A DNA stretch of 14,561 nucleotides from CAZWRN01 sp964446685 (GCA_964446685.1 CAYUPO010000025.1:1-14561); one strand, 5' to 3'; shown: positions 1-6,180, counted from the stretch's first letter. Program-made: numbers and translations. The notes: generated from the letters alone by a model not told the origin.

Positions 1-376
1 GGTAGAAAAGTGTATTTTCTGCAATTTTGACATCAATTGTAGCCAGAAATTCATAAGGATATTTTGCTTTCGTTTCATCAGAAATCTGTTCAGAACTGAG
101 AATTAAAATTCCTTCGTTTTTGCCTAACTCACAATATTTCCATTCACTATCTCTGCCAAACCCATGCTGACCATCTTTGCTAGGTCCAAAATAAGGTAAA
201 AGGGGAGGGATTCCTGTCCGTTTAAGCTTTTCTGGATGGACATAAAATACCGGAACCATTTCACCTGCTGTATTTTTAACCTGCCAGTTAGTGATATAAC
301 CACCATGCGTAGAAATACCCAAAGTTGAAGTTGTAGTTTTTAGTTCAGACGTTGAAAATGGATTCTCTGAGTTCAT
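1..376 (-). CDS. Aldose 1-epimerase / hexose mutarotase-like protein, 3' end outside window
   Basis: The first 125 codons of a gene run off the left edge of the window, starting with ATG at 376-374. The translation contains a short beta-rich start (GGYITNW), then PLLPYFGP and, shortly after, QHGFGRDSEW. Such proline-rich and HGF-R-W motifs mark the N-terminal half of galactose-mutarotase-like enzymes (aldose 1-epimerases and glucose-6-phosphate 1-epimerases), which interconvert alpha and beta anomers of sugars in the cytoplasm. The histidine of HGF is typically part of the active site; the rest, including the catalytic glutamate, would lie beyond the window. Upstream, GATAAT at 393-388 could be its -10, 11 nt before the start; no convincing -35 is seen because that stretch is the repeat at 402-542. 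Family assignment is from motif recognition; the exact substrate cannot be told. Confidence 0.8.
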   Translation of the reverse strand, partial: MNSENPFSTSELKTTTSTLGISTHGGYITNWQVKNTAGEMVPVFYVHPEKLKRTGIPPLLPYFGPSKDGQHGFGRDSEWKYCELGKNEGILILSSEQISDETKAKYPYEFLATIDVKIAENTLFY

Positions 377-401
377 CTGGTTGATATATTATCATATTTT
401 T

Positions 402-542
402 TGTTGAGCGTAGTGAAACATCTCTCGCGAATGCGAGTTCTTGGAATCTCAAACGAGTTGAGAGATTCTCTTCGAGTCTGAGCCTGATGGCTCATCCCTC
501 AGAGTCGAAGACTTCTCCGCCAGCTGGCGGATCAGAATGACA
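402..542. repeat. Hairpin-mosaic intergenic repeat
   Basis: This gene-free stretch is built from successive short hairpins: CTCGC-GAAT-GCGAG (425-438), CTCAA-ACGAG-TTGAG (448-462), a longer arm pair around TGAGCC-TGAT-GGCTCA (479-494), and the perfect palindrome CCGCCAGCTGGCGG (517-530), ending in AATGACA. The first two modules recur inside the SucC-like gene at 10545-10625 with a 19-nt identical word. The style resembles mobile palindromic intergenic elements seen in many bacterial genomes. It separates the epimerase start from the 3' end of the 564-944 gene. Confidence 0.75.
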
Positions 543-563
543 ATAAATTTCTAAGAGGGGTTA

Positions 564-944
564 TTAAATCATACATTGATCAACTAATCGGCATATAGGA
601 AGCGTTTCTGAATTAATATTAACGATATTACTTTGAGGGGTAGGTAGGTGTTTATAAAAATTAAGAGTGGGGTCTTGTGAGTAAACTGCTTCACCAAAAA
701 ATATCCCAGTTAATTCATGTTGTTTAGAATCAATTTCTGAAGATATTCCCAATCTGCTTAAAACACTACATCGCGGAGCTGTCTCATTTGGAACTAAAAA
801 ATCACAAGCTATTCTGCGAGGCTGATCATTTCTTCCAACTGTCAGTTGAATTTGAACTTGAATCTTATTTTTAACAGTAGGATTATCTGGCTCAGGTCCT
901 CTGCAGAAAAAAGGCATATAATCTAATTCAGCAATATTTGCCAT
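564..944 (-). CDS. Hypothetical protein abutting the recombinase
   Basis: A 126-aa protein of no family I recognise. It starts with ATG at 944-942, directly after the TAA stop (947-945) of the recombinase, so it is probably translated by ribosomes finishing that gene; no Shine-Dalgarno sequence is seen. It has no signal peptide or membrane segment. The middle (QVQIQLTVGRNDQPRRIACD) looks like a beta-hairpin followed by a basic stretch, and four cysteines are scattered without a clear metal-binding spacing. The tight junction suggests a function tied to the recombinase (accessory or cargo), but that is inference. The 3' end faces the repeat at 402-542. Confidence 0.6.
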   Translation of the reverse strand: MANIAELDYMPFFCRGPEPDNPTVKNKIQVQIQLTVGRNDQPRRIACDFLVPNETAPRCSVLSRLGISSEIDSKQHELTGIFFGEAVYSQDPTLNFYKHLPTPQSNIVNINSETLPICRLVDQCMI

Positions 945-1814
945 TTAAAGCTCTTCTAGTTGGACTTTGCCTTCTGGGGCTCGGCCTTGGATGAATTGAA
1001 GGTATCTTTCTGTGGTGGATACTCTTTTGTGCCCAGCTAATTTAGAGATAAGCAAAAGTGATGTACCACTCTTTAAGTGATGAGCGATCCAGGTGTGGCG
1101 CAAATCGTTAACTTTAGCTTCTACAATACCTGAAAGTCTGAAATATCTGTCGATTGCAGTGCGGATATTTCGGATCAGCAATGGTTTACCTGTTTTTGTT
1201 ACAAATAAAGCTCTGTTTGGAGTTTTTGGTCTAACTTCGATGTATTTTTTCAGTGCTTCAACAGCTGGTCTGTTCAGTGGAATAGTTCTTTCAACACTGC
1301 CTTCTTCAGGCTTAACGTGCATTGAAGGATTTGCACTATCCAGATCAACATCATCCAGTGTTAATTTTGCCAGTTCACCAATCCGGATACCTGTTTGTAA
1401 AAATAGTTCAATGATCGCAAACATTCTCAGATCACCTCGTGAAACATCCCGCAAAGCCCGGTATTCAAGTTCAGACAGGATTCTAGGTGGTTTGTTTTCA
1501 AATTTTGGATGTTCTAAAGCTCTGGCTGGATCTTCTTCTAGAAGTCCTGATACTTTCAGAAATTTAAAGAATGTTTTGGTAGAATTAGTTTTTCGGGAGA
1601 TAGACTTAGCTGTGTAATTTTCCTTAGCTAATTTGTTCATAAAGGACTGTAATTCTTCCACAGTTACTTCAGGAACATTATCTTTTCCAAGGCTGTTAAG
1701 GTAGGTTACAAGTTGCTCAATGTCTTTGCCGTAGGCTAAGATAGTAGCAGAGGCGCGGGAGCGACCTTTTAAATGGCCTATAAATTGTTGATGTGCGTCT
1801 TTTAGTGTTATCAT
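945..1814 (-). CDS. Tyrosine recombinase / XerC-XerD-like integrase
   Basis: A 289-aa site-specific recombinase of the tyrosine integrase family, which cuts and rejoins DNA through a phosphotyrosine intermediate. Residues about 4-90 form the SAM-like core-binding domain and 110-280 the catalytic domain. Visible active-site residues are R144 (TGIRIGEL), a likely lysine near K168, R239 (NDLRH), H262 (AGHKRVSTT) and the nucleophile Y271 (ERYL). The usual first histidine of the H-x-x-R box is N236 here, which is atypical. The length fits the chromosomal dimer-resolution enzymes XerC/XerD as well as small integrases. It is followed without a gap by the unknown 564-944 gene. It could be the single Xer of a reduced genome or the integrase of an element; no attachment-site repeats were found nearby. 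Confidence 0.93.
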   Translation of the reverse strand: MITLKDAHQQFIGHLKGRSRASATILAYGKDIEQLVTYLNSLGKDNVPEVTVEELQSFMNKLAKENYTAKSISRKTNSTKTFFKFLKVSGLLEEDPARALEHPKFENKPPRILSELEYRALRDVSRGDLRMFAIIELFLQTGIRIGELAKLTLDDVDLDSANPSMHVKPEEGSVERTIPLNRPAVEALKKYIEVRPKTPNRALFVTKTGKPLLIRNIRTAIDRYFRLSGIVEAKVNDLRHTWIAHHLKSGTSLLLISKLAGHKRVSTTERYLQFIQGRAPEGKVQLEEL

Positions 1815-1859
1815 ATAATTAATGTTATGAGTTTAATTTTAGGCTGAGTTTATTAAACT

Positions 1860-1997
1860 ATGAACGACAATCTTTTTCAGATAGTATCCCATAATATACC
1901 GAAATTTCTTACAAAAGTCAAGCTGGGAAATAGAAGTGTCACGCTTGATAGACCTACTTTACCGTCTTTTTCACAAGCCGTCAAGTCAATAAAATGA
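1860..1997 (+). CDS. Small ORF overlapping the FtsB-like gene
   Basis: ATG at 1860 opens a 45-codon frame (MNDNLFQIVSH..., ending QAVKSIK) whose TGA stop overlaps the ATG of the next gene in an ATGA junction. Such an overlap is typical of translationally coupled genes, which is the main support. The product is basic with no membrane segment and matches nothing I recognise. No Shine-Dalgarno sequence precedes it; TATAAT at 1814-1819 could be a promoter with a roughly 34-nt leader. It may be a genuine small division-associated protein or a leader whose translation feeds the FtsB-like gene. Confidence 0.45.
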   Translation: MNDNLFQIVSHNIPKFLTKVKLGNRSVTLDRPTLPSFSQAVKSIK

Positions 1998-2347
1998 ACA
2001 AAGTTATTTCAATTATAGTAATAGTTATTGTCGCAATCAGTATTTTAACTGGTCTGTCCAAGCAAATCGTTACTGCACTCAATGCCAGCAAAAGGGTAGA
2101 AGAACAGGCAAACCGGGTCACAAAACTAACAGAAAAAAATAACCAGCTCAAAAAAGAGCTGGTTCAGGCTCAAACTCCGGATGCCATCGAAAAAATAGCC
2201 AGAGATGAGCTAAATCTGAGTAAACCGGGAGAAACCATCGTGATGATCCCGGATGAACTGATTACCAGGGTAGTTGAAGAAAGCAAACCAAAAGAAGAAC
2301 CAAAACTAGCCAACTGGGAAGGCTGGCTGAAACTGTTTATTCATTAA
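1994..2347 (+). CDS. Septum formation initiator family protein (FtsB/DivIC-like)
   Basis: This 117-aa single-pass protein has the layout of FtsB/DivIC, a bitopic part of the divisome that links with FtsL/FtsQ at the septum. A short cytoplasmic start precedes a membrane segment at about residues 4-20, followed by a coiled coil (about 31-62), then the family signature ARDELNLSKPGE (69-80) and a beta-strand-like IVMIP. The C-terminal tail ends in a tryptophan-containing WEGWLKLF motif. It overlaps the upstream 45-codon ORF by the ATGA junction and has no Shine-Dalgarno sequence. It converges on the 2451-3032 gene, with about 100 nt between them that show no clear terminator. Confidence 0.88.
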   Translation: MNKVISIIVIVIVAISILTGLSKQIVTALNASKRVEEQANRVTKLTEKNNQLKKELVQAQTPDAIEKIARDELNLSKPGETIVMIPDELITRVVEESKPKEEPKLANWEGWLKLFIH

Positions 2348-2450
2348 CCCTCCTAAGTTAAGAGTTCGAATGTCCAATCCATGAGTTAGTTTGATGTAGT
2401 TGTTGAGGCTAAAAATACTTGGTTGCGGGGGATGGATAAGATTAGAACTT

Positions 2451-3032
2451 TTATGTCTGATTAGGAAGCCATTTATCATACGAGTCTTCATCTCCATTGA
2501 GCCAAATAATAGACAATGGGGTTCTGGGTTTGGTCACGCTAGGTAGACCTTGATCTAATATTGCAGCTATCTTAGTTAATGTTTCTCTACTTCCAAACTG
2601 ATCTGCAAGTGTCAGAACTAGAGCTTCGAGGGTTCTCGGATCATTATCATAAACAACCAAGCCTTGATCAGAGAATCCTAAACCAGCATAGCTAATAAAT
2701 TCTTTACCACGACCCACTACTTCTGCTGCTCGCGGAGTTAAGTTTGCTTTAGATAGCTCTACTAACTGATCTTCCCTCAAGTGCCTCGCTATTAGCTTAG
2801 ATCTGTATAGCCCAGCGTTGCAGAAAACTGCCGTTAAGGGTTGATGTCCTAATTCCGCACCAACTAGCCTCATCTTACCTTGTAGATCTTGATATGTACT
2901 ATCTAAAACAGTTAGCTTATCTACTGAAACAAACGGAAATCTTCTAAGACCAAAGATTAAACTTTCTGGTCCATCTGGCGAGGAGGTAATCGCATTTATT
3001 CTTTTCCGGTCGTTAAAAAGAACTCGTTCCAT
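2451..3032 (-). CDS. Hypothetical protein with a CX5RS phosphatase-like loop
   Basis: A soluble 193-aa protein with no membrane segment. Its clearest motif is VFCNAGLYRSKLIARHL (residues 69-85), where C71, R77 and S78 give C-X5-R-S, the phosphate-binding loop of cysteine phosphatases. Its position before an amphipathic helix resembles low-molecular-weight tyrosine phosphatases, but the loop lies at residue 71 rather than near the N-terminus, and the usual C-X-G-N-X-C-R-S is not matched. A possible general acid is in VVYDNDP (D129/D131). The function is therefore unproven: phosphatase, degenerate relative or coincidence. The ATG at 3032 follows a TATAAT (3044-3039) by only 6 nt, so the mRNA is probably leaderless, which supports this start. 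Confidence 0.75.
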   Translation of the reverse strand: MERVLFNDRKRINAITSSPDGPESLIFGLRRFPFVSVDKLTVLDSTYQDLQGKMRLVGAELGHQPLTAVFCNAGLYRSKLIARHLREDQLVELSKANLTPRAAEVVGRGKEFISYAGLGFSDQGLVVYDNDPRTLEALVLTLADQFGSRETLTKIAAILDQGLPSVTKPRTPLSIIWLNGDEDSYDKWLPNQT

Positions 3033-3038
3033 TGTGGA

Positions 3039-3067
3039 ATTATAGGAGATTTGAAGCCAAACTACAA
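3039..3067 (-). promoter_or_regulatory. Promoter of the CX5RS gene
   Basis: TTGTAG (3067-3062), a 17-nt spacer and a perfect TATAAT (3044-3039) sit directly before the start codon at 3032. Transcription should begin at or next to the A of ATG, giving a leaderless mRNA. The element lies in the 3' flank of the intron-bearing tRNA. Confidence 0.75.
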
Positions 3068-3083
3068 CTATAGGACTTATTTG

Positions 3084-3404
3084 TTGCGGGGCTAGGATTC
3101 GAACCTAGGACCTTGAGATTATGCATTCAATCATTACTGACTGAGTAGACTATACCTTCATCCTGTACTAATAGTTCAGGAGCTCAGCGTTTAATAGTAG
3201 TTTAATTCTGGAATATCCAGTACCTACTATTACTGCAATCATTTAAGCAATTACAGAAGTCGTTACAGGGGATAATAAAAATTATTATCCTCCCACGGTA
3301 TTGCCCGTATAGGGTTTCACCGTTGTGAGCTGAGATATCTATAAGAAGTTACCTTCTAAAGAGCCCAATTTGAGCCTCACGAGCTACCACTGCTCTACCC
3401 CGCT
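3084..3404 (-). tRNA. Initiator tRNA-Met (CAU) split by a group I intron
   Basis: Exon 1 is 3404-3373 and exon 2 is 3123-3084. Joined, they fold into a full cloverleaf: acceptor strands GCGGGG/CCCCGC with an unpaired A1-A72, D stem GAGC/GCTC, anticodon stem TGAGG/TCTCA, loop CTCATAA with anticodon CAT, and T stem CTAGG/CCTAG. The 1:72 mismatch and the purine-pyrimidine A11:T24 pair are bacterial initiator hallmarks. CCA is not encoded (the 3' flank reads ACAA). Unusually, the three G:C pairs expected at the base of an initiator anticodon stem are A:U, G:C and G:U here. The promoter at 3438-3410 would start transcription at or very near the mature 5' end. Confidence 0.93.
3124..3372 (-). ncRNA. 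Group I self-splicing intron in tRNA-fMet
   Basis: A 249-nt ORF-less intron lies between T33 and C34 of the anticodon loop. The 5' splice site follows a T and the intron ends in G, as group I splicing needs. Visible elements in order are: P1 from exon GGCT with GGCT in the guide; P2 hairpin AGAAG-GTAA-CTTCT; P3 AGCTCA (3331-3326) with TGAGCT (3186-3181); P4/P5 region with GAAACCC...GGGCAA; P6 hairpin GGATAATAA/TTATTATCC; P7 GACT (3261-3258) with AGTC (3151-3148) in the typical GTATAGTC context; P8 CCTG/CAGG; and P9 TCAGTCA-GTAA-TGATTGA with a GNRA loop. Two extra hairpins between P7 and P3' (CTGTAAT/ATTGCAG and AATAGTAG/CTACTATT) match the P7.1/P7.2 stems of IA-type introns. Pairings were made by eye. 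Confidence 0.9.
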
Positions 3405-3409
3405 CCTGT

Positions 3410-3438
3410 ATTATACACACGGCTAGATTGACATGCAA
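3410..3438 (-). promoter_or_regulatory. Promoter of the intron-bearing tRNA-fMet
   Basis: TTGCAT (3438-3433), a 17-nt spacer and a perfect TATAAT (3415-3410) lie 5 nt before tRNA position 1 (3404). The start point should fall at or within a base or two of the mature 5' end. Its -35 touches the -35 of the divergent promoter at 3428-3455. Confidence 0.85.
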
Positions 3439-3455
3439 CACAGAACCCCTATAAT
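3428..3455 (+). promoter_or_regulatory. Consensus sigma70-type promoter for the HTH/LAGLIDADG-like gene
   Basis: A perfect TTGACA (3428-3433) and a perfect TATAAT (3450-3455) are separated by 16 nt. The ATG at 3470 is 14 nt after the -10, so the leader would be only about 7 nt with no Shine-Dalgarno sequence. It is back-to-back with the tRNA promoter, sharing base 3433. Confidence 0.88.
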
Positions 3456-3469
3456 AGTAAAAATTTCCA

Positions 3470-4168
3470 ATGATCAGAAAGATCGATTTATATAATCAGG
3501 CCATTATTTTACGTCAATCAGGGGAGAGTATTAAGTCAATTGCCAAAAAATTAATGATTAGCTCCAGTACAGCTAGTCTATGGTGTCGTGAAATCAAGCT
3601 GACAACAGCGCAACTAGAAAAACTTAAATCAAAATCCGTCAATTACGAATTATTAAAAGCCTTAAGCATTAAAAAGCATCTCGTAAAAGTAAGCCTTGAT
3701 CAGGAAATATTTGATAAAGCAAAAAATGAAGTGAAACTTTTAACAAAAAATGAGTTTTTTGTGGCTGGTATTGCTTTGTACTGGGCTGAAGGATTTAAAA
3801 ATTTATCGGAAGGGCGAATTGGATTTTGTAATTCTGATCCGCGAATGATTATATTTATGCTCAGATGGTTTAAAAAATTTCTTCATCTGGGGCAGAGTGA
3901 TTTTACATTAAGGGTTGAGTTTAACGCTGAACACTTGGAACGAAAAGAGGAAATTGAAGCGCATTGGTCCAACATAACTGGAATTACACTAGAGCAGTTT
4001 AATAAACCTTTCTTACAAAAAGCTAAGTTGCAAAAAAAATACCCACATAAACAAACTTATTTTGGAACTTTGAGAATTAGAGTCAGAAAAAGTACTGCTA
4101 TGCTACCTCAAATTAGGGGATGGATCCAGGGACTTAATGACAAAGTCAAAAATGAGGTCTATTTTTGA
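3470..4168 (+). CDS. HTH protein with LAGLIDADG-like motif
   Basis: A 232-aa basic protein. Residues about 8-45 form a helix-turn-helix of resolvase/transposase type (ESIKSIAKKLMISSSTASLW). After a linker, GIALYWAEG (100-108) resembles the LAGLIDADG helix of homing endonucleases, with E107 at the acidic catalytic position, followed by GFCNSDPRMIIFMLRWF, a pattern I associate with uncharacterised CPR proteins. The C-terminus is rich in lysine and arginine, as expected for DNA binding. Only one such motif is present, so it would act as a dimer if it is a nuclease. The start follows a consensus promoter by 14 nt. It is divergent from the intron-bearing tRNA and sits 15 nt before the GIY-YIG gene. 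It could equally be a regulator; nuclease activity is inference. Confidence 0.78.
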   Translation: MIRKIDLYNQAIILRQSGESIKSIAKKLMISSSTASLWCREIKLTTAQLEKLKSKSVNYELLKALSIKKHLVKVSLDQEIFDKAKNEVKLLTKNEFFVAGIALYWAEGFKNLSEGRIGFCNSDPRMIIFMLRWFKKFLHLGQSDFTLRVEFNAEHLERKEEIEAHWSNITGITLEQFNKPFLQKAKLQKKYPHKQTYFGTLRIRVRKSTAMLPQIRGWIQGLNDKVKNEVYF

Positions 4169-4183
4169 TAAAGTACATTAACG

Positions 4184-4429
4184 ATGTATTTTGTTTATGT
4201 TTTACTTTGTGAAGATGGGAGTCTTTATACTGGGAGTTCGAATGATGTTGAGAAAAGATTTTTAGTGCATCAGTCTGGCAAGGGGAGTAAATATACCCGT
4301 TCTCATAAAGTGAAGAAAATAATTTATCATGCAGAGTTTGCAACTAAATCAGAGGCTTTAAAAAAGGAAATTGAGATCAAATCCTGGAACAGACAACAAA
4401 AAATAAGCAGGCTCAATCTAGTTATTTAG
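4184..4429 (+). CDS. GIY-YIG nuclease domain protein (UPF0213/YhbQ-like)
   Basis: An 81-aa single-domain GIY-YIG protein. YVL (5-7) and YTG (15-17) stand for GIY and YIG, the catalytic arginine is R25 (EKRF), and the metal-binding glutamate is E62 in the helix SEALKKEIEIKSW. The KGSKYTR segment (33-39) is typical of the UPF0213/YhbQ group, small stand-alone nucleases whose role is poorly defined and which are unlike phage homing enzymes in lacking a DNA-binding tail. It starts 15 nt after the HTH gene and is probably cotranscribed with it. Its last 8 nt overlap the 3' end of the convergent SGNH gene. Confidence 0.92.
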   Translation: MYFVYVLLCEDGSLYTGSSNDVEKRFLVHQSGKGSKYTRSHKVKKIIYHAEFATKSEALKKEIEIKSWNRQQKISRLNLVI

Positions 4430-5141
4430 TTCTTTTATTCAAGACTTCGAGCACCACAGGGTATATAACTTTTTCCCATCTGGCGTAACTTTTGGCAGAA
4501 GGATGAAGTCCGTCATGAATAAAATCAATTGGATCAGTCATTGCCTGACTGAGAGGGAAGATATCAGCAACTTTCAGATCACGTTTTGCCGCCTCAGATT
4601 TAATAATCCTATTATATTCCTGAATACTTTTAGTTACTCCGGTTGTGTCATAGCCTGAAGCTGAAGGAGATTTTGAATAGTCAGGAATGGTTATCAAAAC
4701 GATCTGCTGAGGGTTTTTCATCGTTTTTTGCAACTGATCCAGAAATTCTTGTAACTCTTCCTGGAAAAAAGCGGGAGCTTTGCCACCAAAGTTGTCATTT
4801 GCTCCAATTAAAACTGTCACAAAATCAGGTTTCATCTGTTCAACAATTGGTAGTTCTTTTTCCAGTGCATCGGATACTTTGTAGCCTGAGACAGCTGGAT
4901 TGGCGATCAAACGGATGTTTTGTCCCGAAGATTTTAAATGAGCAGTCAGCACATTTGGCCAGCGTTCCTCAGTTTGTACACCATTTCCGATAGTATATGA
5001 GTCACCTAAAGCAATATAAGTAATTTCGTCACTGGAAGCGGAGGGTTGTTTAGTAGAAGGCATCATCTTGCTATACCAAAACCAGAGTCCAAATCCGGTT
5101 ATGACTAGTAAAATAATCAGCCAAAACCAAATCTTCTGCAT
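4422..5141 (-). CDS. Membrane-anchored SGNH/GDSL hydrolase
   Basis: A 239-aa protein with an N-terminal membrane anchor (about residues 4-23), a short linker rich in Ser/Pro/Lys, and an extracytoplasmic SGNH esterase domain. Block I is ALGDSYT with the nucleophile S48, block II has G86 (AVSGYKVSD), block III is IGAND with N115, and block V is DGLHPS with D210 and H213. All four catalytic positions are intact. The family removes acyl groups from lipids, polysaccharides or peptidoglycan. The upstream glucosaminidase makes a cell-wall substrate plausible, but that is inference. It has its own promoter (5176-5147), whose -10 is 5 nt before the ATG. The 3' end overlaps the GIY-YIG gene by 8 nt. 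Confidence 0.92.
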   Translation of the reverse strand: MQKIWFWLIILLVITGFGLWFWYSKMMPSTKQPSASSDEITYIALGDSYTIGNGVQTEERWPNVLTAHLKSSGQNIRLIANPAVSGYKVSDALEKELPIVEQMKPDFVTVLIGANDNFGGKAPAFFQEELQEFLDQLQKTMKNPQQIVLITIPDYSKSPSASGYDTTGVTKSIQEYNRIIKSEAAKRDLKVADIFPLSQAMTDPIDFIHDGLHPSAKSYARWEKVIYPVVLEVLNKRTK

Positions 5142-5146
5142 AATCC

Positions 5147-5176
5147 ATTATAGGAATGCGAATATTAACTTGTCCA
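5147..5176 (-). promoter_or_regulatory. Promoter of the SGNH hydrolase gene
   Basis: TGGACA (5176-5171), an 18-nt spacer and a perfect TATAAT (5152-5147) precede ATG 5141 by 5 nt, implying a leaderless mRNA. The -35 lies inside the last codons of the glucosaminidase gene, so the SGNH gene can be transcribed independently of it. Confidence 0.78.
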
Positions 5177-5587
5177 TTCTTTTAAAGAAGTGATTTTCTG
5201 CACATAAAGAGGATCTGTTGCATAACCAGCAGTTTTAATAGCCTGGATCGTTTCCAGAGGTGTTTTACATTTTTTGACAGCGGCGTATCTGGGAGAATTG
5301 GTTACAAGCTCCAAATAATCAATAATAGAGTCAAGTGCCGTCTGATACTGTTTAGCTTTCCCAGGATTATTATCATAAGCCATAAACCCAAAATAATTAT
5401 TCTTGGTCCGTGCCATCAAAGAAGTCCCTCGGGCACATTCAAGTGCTGCCTGGCAGATAAGTACATTAGCTGGAAAATGATATTTCTTCGCAGCTTCACT
5501 AGCTAACAAAACAAACTCTTCCCAGGAAATAGAACTTTTTTTTGCAAAAGTGAATTTTTTAGTAAAATTTTGTTTCAGATTTACCAC
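5165..5587 (-). CDS. Glucosaminidase (FlgJ/GH73-like) domain protein
   Basis: A 140-aa protein consisting almost only of a mannosyl-glycoprotein endo-beta-N-acetylglucosaminidase-like domain, the GH73/FlgJ type that cleaves peptidoglycan glycan strands. Signatures are QAALECARGTS (46-56) with the likely catalytic E50, NNYFGF (63-68), and near the end GYATDPLYVQKI (121-132). No signal peptide is visible, unusual for a wall hydrolase, so export must use another route or the enzyme acts inside. The start is GTG at 5587; a TATATT at 5598-5593 lies 5 nt before it, fitting the leaderless pattern of the neighbours. It sits between the kinase gene and the SGNH gene on the same strand and may be part of a small wall-remodelling group. 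Confidence 0.88.
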   Translation of the reverse strand: MVNLKQNFTKKFTFAKKSSISWEEFVLLASEAAKKYHFPANVLICQAALECARGTSLMARTKNNYFGFMAYDNNPGKAKQYQTALDSIIDYLELVTNSPRYAAVKKCKTPLETIQAIKTAGYATDPLYVQKITSLKEWTS

Positions 5588-5619
5588 TTTTAAATATAAT
5601 AACAGAACAGAAGTTTAAA

Positions 5620-6174
5620 CTATCTTGCAAGAGATTGTTTAAATTCATACATCAAAACAGGTATCGGTTTTGCCGCATCCAGAAGGAGTGTACCTGGCTC
5701 ATCGTAAGGAATAGCCCCGGATTTAACTCTTAAATATTCTTCATATGTACGTATATTTGAATCACTTCCTTGTTGGTTTCTCATCGCCAATCGTCTTTTA
5801 ATAATTATTTCTTCTTCTGTTTCATCAAAAAAAACCAGTGCTACAGGAAAGAGTCTGGCGCCAACTCTACTAGCAAACTGACTTGCAAAATTTCTGCTTT
5901 CCCTAGCCCTAAAAGTAGCCCCAACTGCTACAACAGGGTGATCGCTTAAAAGTTCAGCTGCTTCCAAGTACATCGCTTTATATGCCTCTTCCATTTGTGC
6001 CCTCTCTAGGTCAGGCGGAAGTACCGGATTATATCCAAATAGCTCTTTTCTTTTTCTATCAACATCTACAAAAGGGACTCCCGTTTGTTCAAGAAATGTT
6101 GTTTTTCCAACACCTGGTAATCCAGAAAATCGCACTACTATTGGTGTTCTTGGGATATTTAAGGATTCAGTCAT
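5620..6174 (-). CDS. AAA_33-type P-loop kinase
   Basis: A 184-aa soluble P-loop kinase when started at ATG 6174. Walker A is GLPGVGKTT (18-26). VDVDRKR (36-42) holds acidic residues probably contacting the substrate or magnesium, GATFRARESR (85-94) matches the strand and arginines of AAA_33/COG0645-like kinases, and the lid-like RRLAMRN with SDSNIRTYEEY (127-147) follows. The substrate is unknown; relatives phosphorylate small molecules, and some are zeta-toxin-like. A longer frame begins at TTG 6201, but that codon lies inside the promoter (TATAAT 6186-6181, six nt before ATG 6174), so the short, leaderless form is preferred. The gene is divergent from the M50-like gene. Confidence 0.85.
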   Translation of the reverse strand: MTESLNIPRTPIVVRFSGLPGVGKTTFLEQTGVPFVDVDRKRKELFGYNPVLPPDLERAQMEEAYKAMYLEAAELLSDHPVVAVGATFRARESRNFASQFASRVGARLFPVALVFFDETEEEIIIKRRLAMRNQQGSDSNIRTYEEYLRVKSGAIPYDEPGTLLLDAAKPIPVLMYEFKQSLAR

Positions 6175-6180
6175 CTGTAT

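Noticed and set aside
402..542. Possible CRISPR array from repeated short palindromes
   Set aside because: The modules differ from each other, are not evenly spaced and have no spacer structure; no cas genes are present.
1093..1617. Long open frame of 174 codons on the + strand
   Set aside because: It is antisense to the well-supported recombinase catalytic domain, and its product has no recognisable motif or start signal.
945..1860. Integrated element bounded by attachment sites near the recombinase
   Set aside because: No flanking direct repeats or tRNA-derived att sequence were found, and the nearest tRNA is intact apart from its intron.
2306..2497. 63-codon frame on the - strand between the FtsB-like and CX5RS genes
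   Set aside because: It overlaps the ends of both supported genes and has no promoter, ribosome site or motif.
4643..4993. 116-codon + strand frame
   Set aside because: It lies wholly inside the SGNH hydrolase gene on the opposite strand, which has all catalytic blocks.
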